Shown here: positions 25,909 through 33,839 of the stretch, piece after piece
Layout: each line of letters starts with the position of its first letter
Position numbering within the stretch: the first letter of the stretch is position 1
Assembly: GCF_024363565.1 (NCBI RefSeq)
Contig: NZ_JAJEKE010000001.1
Coordinates: forward strand, 527,965 to 591,964
Reading direction: 5' to 3'
Length of the DNA stretch: 64,000 nt
Origin: Lutispora saccharofermentans
Lineage (GTDB): Bacteria; Bacillota; Clostridia; Lutisporales; Lutisporaceae
The notes under the pieces: generated by a model
What the model was told of the DNA's origin: nothing
Seen by the model: only the letters and a program-made list of their open reading frames with translations
Databases searched by the model: none
Program-made: the position numbers and the translations under genes

Positions 25909-26640
25909 TCAGGTGCTAAGCTTATCCAAAGGATTCACAGGCGTATCATTCTCCCAAATCTCAAAATGCAGGTGGCTGCCTGAAGATAAACCTGTATCGC
26001 CAACTTCAGCAATAATATCGCCTTGCTTGACCTTCTGGTTTCGCTGAGCAATTATTTTTGAACAATGAGCATATAGGGTTTTATATTTTCCGTTTGATAT
26101 CCATATATACTTTCCCAGAGTACTGTCCTCGCCTACTTCAGAAACTGTTCCCTCCATTGATGCCTTTATCTTATCTCCGTACTCTCCTGCAATATCTATC
26201 CCATTATGAGCTTTAACGGTATTAAATACCGGATGCACTCTTTGCCCAAATTCAGAGGTTATCTCTCCTTCTATAGGCATAATAAACACCTTGTTGCTGC
26301 TCACAGGGAGCAGCGGTGCCGCTTCATCCATATTATCCTTGTCTTCCATAAGGTTTGTGCCTTTGATAACTTGCATTACACCTTGCAAATCCACTTTCCA
26401 GTTTATAACCTTTTTGATCCCAAGGGTAAATTCCTTAGCAATACTGATATTTATACTGTTGATCAGCAAAACAAAAGCCAATATTATCAGGGAGATAAAT
26501 ATTTGCAAAAGCAGCTTGTCTAAGAAGCTCTTGTCCCTTCCAGGTCTAGGCCTGAACATATCTCCCATTTTTCTGTATTCATTGATATATCGGGGTTTAG
26601 GTAAGCTCTCGGTATTAAAATTGAAGCTGTTGTTATCCAT
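25909..26640 (-). CDS. spoIVFA: SpoIVFA-like membrane-anchored M23 (LytM) peptidase
   Basis: Partner and regulator of SpoIVFB in Bacillus. The 243-residue product has a soluble N-terminus, one membrane helix at about 43-64, a linker, and a C-terminal LytM domain. Unlike the Bacillus protein, the zinc-site residues look complete: His145 and Asp149 in AHNGID, His192 in YAHC, and His223 and His225 in HLHFE, so it may be a working peptidoglycan hydrolase. I start it at ATG 26640, which has GGAGG five bases upstream; the ATG at 26655 has none. Confidence 0.82.
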   Translation of the reverse strand: MDNNSFNFNTESLPKPRYINEYRKMGDMFRPRPGRDKSFLDKLLLQIFISLIILAFVLLINSINISIAKEFTLGIKKVINWKVDLQGVMQVIKGTNLMEDKDNMDEAAPLLPVSSNKVFIMPIEGEITSEFGQRVHPVFNTVKAHNGIDIAGEYGDKIKASMEGTVSEVGEDSTLGKYIWISNGKYKTLYAHCSKIIAQRNQKVKQGDIIAEVGDTGLSSGSHLHFEIWENDTPVNPLDKLST

Positions 26641-26701
26641 ATTATCCTCCTCCATTGTATTTTCTCTAATATATATGGGTCAAGGAGGATAAATATGCCT
26701 G

Positions 26702-26986
26702 CTACCTTATATTTTCCTTCATCTTCTTTATAGGTATATTGGCAACCAATGCAGGTACTGTTGAATTATCACTGTCCCGCTTTGTCCGGGTCAGCTTGAA
26801 TTCCAAACCTGTCTCCTCGATTTCAATATAATCGGTGATCACATTCATTATTTCACCTTTTATCATTTCCAGAAATTGAGGAGACACATTTGCTCTATCA
26901 TGTATCAGAAGGAGTTGAAGCCTCTCTTTAGCAATATCTTTGCTGTTATTTCCCTCTCCCTTATTGAAAAGTTTGAACAAATCCAT
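26702..26986 (-). CDS. minE: cell division topological factor MinE
   Basis: A 94-residue protein that drives MinD off the membrane so that MinCD oscillates and the division ring forms at mid-cell. It has the MinD-binding helix pattern (IAKERLQLLLIHDRANVSP) near residues 19-37 and the C-terminal topological domain with VITDYIEIE. Follows minD by 15 bases. MinE rather than DivIVA control implies an oscillating system, as in Clostridia that keep minE. Confidence 0.94.
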   Translation of the reverse strand: MDLFKLFNKGEGNNSKDIAKERLQLLLIHDRANVSPQFLEMIKGEIMNVITDYIEIEETGLEFKLTRTKRDSDNSTVPALVANIPIKKMKENIR

Positions 26987-27001
26987 TTTCCCTCCCCCCT
27001 T

Positions 27002-27802
27002 CTATTTTCTTCGAAAGCCAAAAGCCTTCGCTAATCTTGCCATAAAGCCCTCTTCTGAATCAAGGCTCATAAATGGTACATTTTCTCCGAGTACTCTTTT
27101 TACTATATTCTTATAGGCTTGTCCTGCCAAAGATTTGCTGTCACTTATTGCCGGTTCTCCGCGGTTGGTCGATACCACTATATATTCATCATCCGGAATG
27201 ACCCCTAAAAGATCAATGGCCAGTATATCTACCATATCATCAATATTCATCATATCTCCGCGCCTTACCATATCGATCTTTACCCTGTTTATGATGAGCT
27301 GAGGATTCTTTAATCCATTAGCCTCCAAAAGTCCTATGATCCTGTCTGCATCCCTGACTGCGGAGACTTCCGGAGTTGTGACCACAACTGACCTATTGGC
27401 CCCTACGATAGCATTCTTAAAGCCTTGCTCTATCCCAGCCGGACAATCTACCATAACATAGTCGTATTCTTCGGCCAAATCCTTGGTAAGCTTCAACATT
27501 TGCTCGGGGGTCACAGCATTTTTGTCCTTTGTTTGTGCAGCAGGCATGAGATAAAGATTTGGATATCTTTTATCTTTTATCAGAGCTTGTTTCATTCTGC
27601 AGATGCCATCTATTACATCTACAAGATCATACACTATCCTGTTTTCCAAGCCCATGACTACATCCAGGTTCCTCAAGCCAATATCTGCATCTAAAAGTAC
27701 CACGCTCTTGCCTTCCAAGGCCAAACCGGTCCCAATATTGGCAGTTGTTGTCGTCTTGCCCACGCCGCCCTTGCCTGAAGTTATTACTATTACTTCACCC
27801 AT
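27002..27802 (-). CDS. minD: septum site-determining ATPase MinD
   Basis: A 266-residue ParA-family ATPase that binds the membrane when ATP-bound and recruits MinC. Deviant Walker A KGGVGKTTTTANIG at residues 10-23, the LLDADIGLRNLD switch, and a VDCPAGIE Walker B region are clear. The end is an amphipathic membrane-targeting helix (FMARLAKAFGFRRK). Encoded between minC and minE. Confidence 0.96.
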   Translation of the reverse strand: MGEVIVITSGKGGVGKTTTTANIGTGLALEGKSVVLLDADIGLRNLDVVMGLENRIVYDLVDVIDGICRMKQALIKDKRYPNLYLMPAAQTKDKNAVTPEQMLKLTKDLAEEYDYVMVDCPAGIEQGFKNAIVGANRSVVVTTPEVSAVRDADRIIGLLEANGLKNPQLIINRVKIDMVRRGDMMNIDDMVDILAIDLLGVIPDDEYIVVSTNRGEPAISDSKSLAGQAYKNIVKRVLGENVPFMSLDSEEGFMARLAKAFGFRRK

Positions 27803-27830
27803 GTTATTACCTCCATTGCAAATTAATAAA

Positions 27831-28499
27831 TTATCGTTTTCCTAAATATGGCTCTACTATGATCATACCTCTCTTAACAAATGCCATTTCAGGCACCTTT
27901 GACTTATACTGTTTCCCATCCGGCGGTCTGGTAACTATATCTCCTATTCTTAATTGCATAGGCTCCAGCCTGAATGCTGCAATATATGCACTATAATCTC
28001 CCTGAGTACCGGCGTGACCTGTACCTCTCATCTTTCCCATAACAGTAATACTTCCTGCTGCCTCCAGATAGGCCCCAGGATTTACATCGCCCAATACTAC
28101 TATATTGCCCTCAGATCTTATCATCTGACCTGATCTTATAGTCCCTCTGATAAAAACGGCTTTCTCCTCATCGCCCTGCCCCTGCTTGATAACAGGCTCC
28201 AGTTTTGCTTGGTTTTTTTCCTCTTCCTTACTGGCAGCAATATTGCTGCATAGAGCTTCATAATCCCCTAGAAACTGCATTCCATATTGATTCTGCAAAA
28301 TATCTACCAGCTCGTTATACTCTTTAAGCGATAAGCTCTTGCCCTTAAAATTCACTATTTTTGCTCCCTCAAAGAAGCTTTTGGATGGCTTTATTTTTAT
28401 CTCCAATTGCTGAATGATATCTGCGAAATTCATTTCTTCCTTTAATACTATGTATAATCCTTCTTTTGTACCTTTGAATACTATGGCGTTGTCCTTCAT
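27831..28499 (-). CDS. minC: septum formation inhibitor MinC
   Basis: Inhibits FtsZ polymerisation away from mid-cell. The 222-residue product has an N-terminal alpha/beta domain (to about residue 105), a Lys/Gln/Glu-rich linker, and the C-terminal beta-helix domain with the repeated glycine pattern (FIRGTIRSGQMIRSEGNIVV, LGDVNPGAYLEA, GKMRGTGHAG) used for dimerisation and MinD binding. Start set at ATG 28499, seven bases from AGGAGG, rather than 28505. Confidence 0.95.
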   Translation of the reverse strand: MKDNAIVFKGTKEGLYIVLKEEMNFADIIQQLEIKIKPSKSFFEGAKIVNFKGKSLSLKEYNELVDILQNQYGMQFLGDYEALCSNIAASKEEEKNQAKLEPVIKQGQGDEEKAVFIRGTIRSGQMIRSEGNIVVLGDVNPGAYLEAAGSITVMGKMRGTGHAGTQGDYSAYIAAFRLEPMQLRIGDIVTRPPDGKQYKSKVPEMAFVKRGMIIVEPYLGKR

Positions 28500-28617
28500 C
28501 CGCATTCCTCCTGAGTTAACTATCCTATAACTATCTTATATATTTTCTGCAAAAGTATTGTAATTCCTTCTTTTTTTATGAGATATTTCCTCATTATGAC
28601 AAGATTGCGTCTCAATA

Positions 28618-28643
28618 GAAAAGCCGGCGCATCGCGCGCCGGC
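28618..28643 (-). terminator. rho-independent terminator of the dCache chemoreceptor gene
   Basis: Perfect eight-base-pair GC stem (28623-28630, GCCGGCGC, with 28636-28643), loop ATCGC, followed on the minus strand by TTTTCTATTG. It separates the inserted genes from minC. Confidence 0.8.
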
Positions 28644-28651
28644 ATTATGTA

Positions 28652-30649
28652 TTATATCTTAAACCTGCCTATTTCCTCATGCATCTTGGTAATCAAATTA
28701 AGGGTTTCATCCATTTCCTCCCTCACAGTATTCACGTCTTTTACTATGACTATGGTTCTTTGAGCTATATCTTCCGTGCCTTTGGCGCCTTCATTGACAG
28801 TTACGGAAACTTCATCTATGGCCTTCGCAATATTATTCATAGAAGCTGTAAGCTCCTGTGCCGTTGCGCTGAAATCTGTAACCATATCATCTGTAAAGGA
28901 TGCGTCTAAGCTATACTGGTCTCCTAATTTTACATTATCTTCATAGTCTTTTATTACCTTATTATCTATGAAATCCAAAAGCACCCTTGCGCTATCCCTG
29001 AGATTGCCCACTGATGAAATAACAGTTTCTGCGACCCTCTGAATTTCGGAAACGGTATTTTTAGAATCTTCCGCAAGCTTCCTTATCTCGTCGGCCACCA
29101 CTGCAAAGCCTCTTCCTACTTCTCCCGCCCTTGCCGCTTCTATGGCAGCATTTAATGCGAGCAGATTGGTCTGGGATGTGATCTGCAGTATGGCATCGGA
29201 AAGAACATTTATCTCTTCTACTGAATTTGCTTCCTTAATGGCTTCCTTTAATTTTTCCCTCGATTCATCATACATATCGGTTGCGCTTTTCTTTGAATCC
29301 AAGGCTTTCAGCTTGACTTCTTCAGCCCTTTGACTGATTTCTTTGACTGAAACAGAGCCTTCCTGGGATTTCTCCGCCATAGATTCTACCGCTTTTAGAA
29401 TTTCCTCTACAGAAGCATTCATCTCTTCGGCGGCGGCTGCATTCTCTTCTATCCCCGCAGAAAGTTCCTGTACGGTGGACGAAGTCTCATCAGATTTCTG
29501 ATTCAAATTATTCAAAGATTTACCTACTACCTCGGTTATTTCTTTTAATTTATCAAAGCCTTGGATTATGCTTCCAAAAGCTGTTCTCAGAGAACTGCCC
29601 AGCATGTCCGCAGACCTGGTCAGAACACCTAACTCGTCTTTTCTTTTTTTCATCTTCTCATCCACAGCCACTGCAAAATTCCCGGATGCAAATGTCTCCA
29701 GATACTTTGTGGTTTCCTTTATCGGCTTTGCGATAAATCCGACAAATACATATGTTACCACTAATCCTATCAAAAGTATACCTGCCGATACTATCAGAAT
29801 AGTTTTCTTTAAAGTGTTCAGCCCGGCCAGCACCTCATATTCCGGTGCAGTAACGGCAATAGACCATCCGGTATTCTCCACCGGCCCATAACCCATTATT
29901 TCTTTTACACCGTTATATATATAAGATCCTACGCCTTTCTTGCCTTGTATCATCTCTTTTTCAAGCTCGGCAAGCTCAGTCAGGCTTTGATCTTCCTTGG
30001 CATCTTCTATAGTATTACCCATATTTATAACCCATTTCTCTTCCTTATGTGCTATAGTCGTGCCTGCTTTGTTTATCATATATGCATAGCCTTCTTCTCC
30101 GAAGGTTATATCCTTTATCACATTTTGAAGTTCATTGCCCTCTCTCAATACGGTGAGAACCGATGTCACCTTGCCGTCATATTTTATGGGCACTGAATAC
30201 ACAATGATAACGGAGCTGTCAGTTTTGCTTATTATAGGATCTGATACGGCATTTTCCCCTGCCATGGCTTTCTTAAAGTATTCCCTGTCGGATACATCCG
30301 AAACTGTGCCGTCGGTGCTCCGATCGGTGCCGTCAGCCGAAACAATATCTACCGCTACATCCCCGTTCCTCTGCATTTCATCCATCAGTATCGGGAGCTT
30401 GTCCTCCCATGTGTAGTCCGGATTCTTTATTATCTCCATATTTGCCAGGGTTTCCATCCTTTTGTGCTGGATTTGTATGCGGCTGTCAACTATTTTACTC
30501 GCCTGCTCTACAGTACGTATCATAGATTGGGAAACTTCATCGGTAAGCGCTTTAGATGCATTAAGGTATGACAATATCCCCAAAGTAGAACAGATCACCA
30601 CTATCAGAATCAAGAGGAAAAATGCCATCCTCGCTTTTATACTTTTCAA
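28652..30649 (-). CDS. methyl-accepting chemotaxis protein, dCache sensor type
   Basis: A 665-residue transmembrane chemoreceptor. It has a signal-anchor helix (about 9-30), a double-Cache extracellular ligand domain (about 35-275, with the typical [13 protein letters not shown] and VSDPIISK blocks), a second membrane helix near 283-305, a HAMP domain, and a cytoplasmic signalling domain with the tip [31 protein letters not shown]. Cache receptors of this type often bind amino acids or carboxylates; the ligand is not predictable here. It lies inside the division/shape gene cluster, 147 bases before minC. Confidence 0.94.
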   Translation of the reverse strand: MKSIKARMAFFLLILIVVICSTLGILSYLNASKALTDEVSQSMIRTVEQASKIVDSRIQIQHKRMETLANMEIIKNPDYTWEDKLPILMDEMQRNGDVAVDIVSADGTDRSTDGTVSDVSDREYFKKAMAGENAVSDPIISKTDSSVIIVYSVPIKYDGKVTSVLTVLREGNELQNVIKDITFGEEGYAYMINKAGTTIAHKEEKWVINMGNTIEDAKEDQSLTELAELEKEMIQGKKGVGSYIYNGVKEIMGYGPVENTGWSIAVTAPEYEVLAGLNTLKKTILIVSAGILLIGLVVTYVFVGFIAKPIKETTKYLETFASGNFAVAVDEKMKKRKDELGVLTRSADMLGSSLRTAFGSIIQGFDKLKEITEVVGKSLNNLNQKSDETSSTVQELSAGIEENAAAAEEMNASVEEILKAVESMAEKSQEGSVSVKEISQRAEEVKLKALDSKKSATDMYDESREKLKEAIKEANSVEEINVLSDAILQITSQTNLLALNAAIEAARAGEVGRGFAVVADEIRKLAEDSKNTVSEIQRVAETVISSVGNLRDSARVLLDFIDNKVIKDYEDNVKLGDQYSLDASFTDDMVTDFSATAQELTASMNNIAKAIDEVSVTVNEGAKGTEDIAQRTIVIVKDVNTVREEMDETLNLITKMHEEIGRFKI

Positions 30650-30679
30650 TTATATCCCTCCATCGTATTCTATACATTC

Positions 30680-31750
30680 CTACATATTATCAGAGCTGTA
30701 CTGGTCTTTAATCATCAAAAACTTATCCTGTACTTTCAAAAATACTTTTATAATTTCCGGATCGAAATGCTGCCCTGTTTCCGACTTTATAATTTCGACA
30801 GCACTATCATGAGGTAAAGCTTCTTTATAACATCGTTTTGATACCAATGCATCATAAACATCTGCTACGGCAAATATGCGTGCCGAAATTGGTATTTGAT
30901 TGCCTGTAAGGCCTTTAGGATAGCCCCTCCCGTCAAACCATTCATGATGATACATGGCTATCTCTAAAGCCGTTATATAATATTTGCTTTTGTTTTGTTT
31001 CCTTATGGCTTGAGAGATCAGTTCTCCCCCTATGACCGTATGTTTTTTGACTTCTTCAAATTCTTCCTTGGAAAGCTTGCCTTTTTTCTGCAGTATGTTC
31101 TCACTAATACCAATCTTGCCGATATCATGCAATGGTCCTGCTTTATAAATACACTTTGTAAACTGCTCTCCTTTATTTAATTCTTTTGCAAGCAATGCCG
31201 CATACTCTCTCGTCCTGATGAGATGCTTGCTTGTTTCAGAATCATGATATTCGGCCATTTTTGCCAAAGCAACGAGATCCGTATCCTTAACCTCTAAAAA
31301 TGCTTTTAAAAAAATATTGAAGACTTCATTTATGGTTTTATTCATAATTCTTTGATACTCAGCTATCCTGTCTAAAGCGTCACATGTACACTTACTATCG
31401 TCGAAAATATTGGAGCAGCTTGCTTCAAAGGCTCTAAAAACTTGCTCCATTGCCTCCCAGCTTATATATTTCGCAGCCATATTTTCAGCCAGCATTTTAT
31501 TAGCTTTATGGAATCCATCTGATTCACCTGAATCAAAATATGATATATAATTATTCAAAATCTTGGCGACACCATCTAAAGCTTCAGCATAATCTTGATA
31601 TAAATTATTGATATTATACGAAGCATAAAAGTCAACCCAACCGGAAATAATTCTGCTGCTGTTTTCCTTTAGTACATATGCCAATTCTTTAAGCAGGATT
31701 AAAGAGTCTTCCGTCATAGCCTTTCCGCAGCCTTCCATGATTGAGCTCAA
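30680..31750 (-). CDS. HD-GYP domain protein with N-terminal helical sensor-like region
   Basis: A 356-residue probable cyclic-dinucleotide phosphodiesterase. The N-terminal 170 residues are helical (ISGWVDFYASYNINNLY, then LAENMAAKYISWEAMEQVFR), similar to the RsbR-type N-terminal domain, but not certain. The HD-GYP domain has HDIGK and HHEWFDGRGYPKGL, so the metal and GYP motifs are intact. The start is a TTG at 31750, nine bases from GGAGG; the next ATG lacks a site. Probably co-transcribed with the following chemoreceptor gene (30 bases apart). Confidence 0.9.
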   Translation of the reverse strand: MSSIMEGCGKAMTEDSLILLKELAYVLKENSSRIISGWVDFYASYNINNLYQDYAEALDGVAKILNNYISYFDSGESDGFHKANKMLAENMAAKYISWEAMEQVFRAFEASCSNIFDDSKCTCDALDRIAEYQRIMNKTINEVFNIFLKAFLEVKDTDLVALAKMAEYHDSETSKHLIRTREYAALLAKELNKGEQFTKCIYKAGPLHDIGKIGISENILQKKGKLSKEEFEEVKKHTVIGGELISQAIRKQNKSKYYITALEIAMYHHEWFDGRGYPKGLTGNQIPISARIFAVADVYDALVSKRCYKEALPHDSAVEIIKSETGQHFDPEIIKVFLKVQDKFLMIKDQYSSDNM

Positions 31751-32107
31751 TATCTGTTACCTCCTCCGCATATGTACTTACTTGATATGACCAAAACCTA
31801 AAGTCATCATTGTCGCCTCCTTTGCATGTGTATTTACTGCATAGAAAAAAAGTGTTTTGTTGGATATTAAATACTTGATTGCATAATTTGTCTAATTATA
31901 TGTTATTTTATATTATTTTATGTTATTTTGATGAATATTTGGAAATAAGTCATTGTTCTGTCAATGACTTATTCAATGGGCCCTAGGGCAATATAGCCAT
32001 ATTAAGTATTTTTGAAATATAATTTGCTGTATAATATTAATGATATTGTTGTTGAAAAAAGTTACGCACTTATATTGTGTTAAATGCCGCAATCTAGGAG
32101 GAATGAT
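31751..32107. other. divergent regulatory region between the HD-GYP and HTH genes
   Basis: No gene seen. It holds a tandem run of three ten-base repeats (31899-31928, TATGTTATTT with one variant), a perfect 12-base-pair inverted repeat AATAAGTCATTG (31944-31955 with 31962-31973), a second palindrome GCCCTAGGGC (31980-31989), and a -10-like TATAAT at 32030-32035 for the rightward gene. Confidence 0.7.
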
Positions 32108-33790
32108 ATGAGTCTAGAGGTTGAATTCGGAAAATGCCTAAAGGTCTTGCTGAATGCTGCCAATATAAGCGGCAGCAAGCTTGCAAAAGCAATAAATGTG
32201 GATCCGTCATTGATCAGCAGATGGGTCAATTGTAAAAAGGTACCATCAAATGGATCTCCTTATATAAAAATGATCTCGGATTATATCAGTAAAAGTATTG
32301 TAAATTCATATCAACTCAACAGGATCAACGACATACTAGATAGCTTAACTGCAGAATCAGTTAAGTTCGACGGCGATTTGGCTTGCAGTATAAAATCCTT
32401 ATTGCTGGAAGCGCAAGGTTATTCATTAAATAAAGATATGCTGAAGAAGCTTAACAGAAGCAATGCTGCTGCAGGAAAAACACGGCTAAATAATAATTCC
32501 TATGATAGTTCAGTCCACTGCAGTGTAAACAAAAAAATCAGCGATGTCTTGTTCGAAGCATCCAAGCTCATCCCATTATCTTCAGAGGATTATGTCATGG
32601 CTGGCTGTGAAAATGTACTGGACTGCACAAACAAGCTTCTCAACCAAGCTTTGATGTCTGCACCTTCAAAACAACCCATTATGATCACTATAAATAGTAA
32701 ATTCAGTCTGCTCGCTCTTTTTGAGGAATATCACAAGGAATATAGAAAAAAAATCATTAAGCTGCTGAAAAACGGATGGACTGTTATTTCCACGATAAAA
32801 TTCGATGACGCTATGGAAAGATCACACAGGTTTCTTGAAGATACAGTGCTTTTTTTAAAATCCGGGAATTATTTGCCGTACCTCTCAAATAACATTGATC
32901 ACCCATCGGCACTGAGTGATATGATCATAGTCCCTGATATAGGGGCATTAGTATTTTTGTGCACTAAATCCGTACATCAGCTCGATTTTACCTTTTTCTT
33001 TAAAAATAGCTATGCAATAGATGCCTTCATCGGCAAGTTTCATCAAGCAATCAGATATTCGTATCCGGTATTGAATGAGTACAAAGCAAGAAATTGGTCG
33101 GAATTAGTGAAATCAATGACAATATTTGAGGAGTCTCCGGGAAACCGATACACTTTCAGGGATGGGATAAGTGCTTTTCTGATATCGGAAAATATATATG
33201 AACAGTCCCTTAAATCCAGCGAATCAAAGGAATATGAAATAAGAAACATGTTGAGCTGTCATAAAAAGCAAATGTACGCACTTGATTTAAATCAAAATTT
33301 CTATAAATATAAAGATATATTTATTAGAGATTCTATAGAGAAAGCTATATTGAACAAAAAAAAACAAAGCTGCGAACTATCGCAGCCATTCGATAATACT
33401 GATGAAGCTCTATTAATATTAGAACATTTAAATACCCTTATAAATATCTATAAAAACTCCGATAATTATGAAATAGCATTAGTAGATGAAAGATCGCTCA
33501 AAACATATAAAAGCATTTTCACTGCAGGCATGAATTTTTATTTAAAGCGGAATCATTCAATAATTCATATTTTAAATAGAAAAAGCAAAGCCATGTCATC
33601 TGAAGATGACACTTTTAAATTTGTATGCTTATCAGAACCTACAATTACATATGCTTTAGAAAAAGCCTATCTGGATATATGGGATCGCATTGCGCCCATC
33701 AATAAGGATAGGAGGGAGGTATTAGCCTGGCTAAATCATTTAAAAGAGCTGATACACATAGCATATAATATAAAAAACAATATAAAATAA
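32108..33790 (+). CDS. 560-residue protein with N-terminal helix-turn-helix domain, otherwise unrecognised
   Basis: The first about 70 residues form a Cro/CI-type helix-turn-helix (SGSKLAKAINVDPSLISRWVNCKKVP), so it should bind DNA. The remaining about 490 residues match no family I know: an alpha/beta region around 150-330 (ending GKFHQAIRYSYPVLNEY) and a second helical region to the end (YALEKAYLDIWDRIAPINK). No membrane segments. I start it at ATG 32108 because AGGAGG is close by; the frame opens 24 bases earlier. Codon use is more AT-rich than in the neighbours. It lies opposite to pbp2 and probably regulates itself or the divergent HD-GYP/MCP genes. Confidence 0.72.
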   Translation: MSLEVEFGKCLKVLLNAANISGSKLAKAINVDPSLISRWVNCKKVPSNGSPYIKMISDYISKSIVNSYQLNRINDILDSLTAESVKFDGDLACSIKSLLLEAQGYSLNKDMLKKLNRSNAAAGKTRLNNNSYDSSVHCSVNKKISDVLFEASKLIPLSSEDYVMAGCENVLDCTNKLLNQALMSAPSKQPIMITINSKFSLLALFEEYHKEYRKKIIKLLKNGWTVISTIKFDDAMERSHRFLEDTVLFLKSGNYLPYLSNNIDHPSALSDMIIVPDIGALVFLCTKSVHQLDFTFFFKNSYAIDAFIGKFHQAIRYSYPVLNEYKARNWSELVKSMTIFEESPGNRYTFRDGISAFLISENIYEQSLKSSESKEYEIRNMLSCHKKQMYALDLNQNFYKYKDIFIRDSIEKAILNKKKQSCELSQPFDNTDEALLILEHLNTLINIYKNSDNYEIALVDERSLKTYKSIFTAGMNFYLKRNHSIIHILNRKSKAMSSEDDTFKFVCLSEPTITYALEKAYLDIWDRIAPINKDRREVLAWLNHLKELIHIAYNIKNNIK

Positions 33791-33814
33791 CCTGGGGATT
33801 CAGGTTATTTTATA
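33781..33814. terminator. bidirectional terminator
   Basis: Perfect 14-base-pair stem (33781-33794, TATAAAATAACCTG, with 33801-33814) and loop GGGATT, between the convergent HTH gene and pbp2. It overlaps the HTH gene's stop codon. Confidence 0.88.
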
Positions 33815-33839
33815 TTGTTATGCTTTAACTCAAGTCATA

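Noticed and set aside
31899..31928. Short tandem repeats as a CRISPR array
   Set aside because: Units are only ten bases with no spacers; no cas genes in the window.
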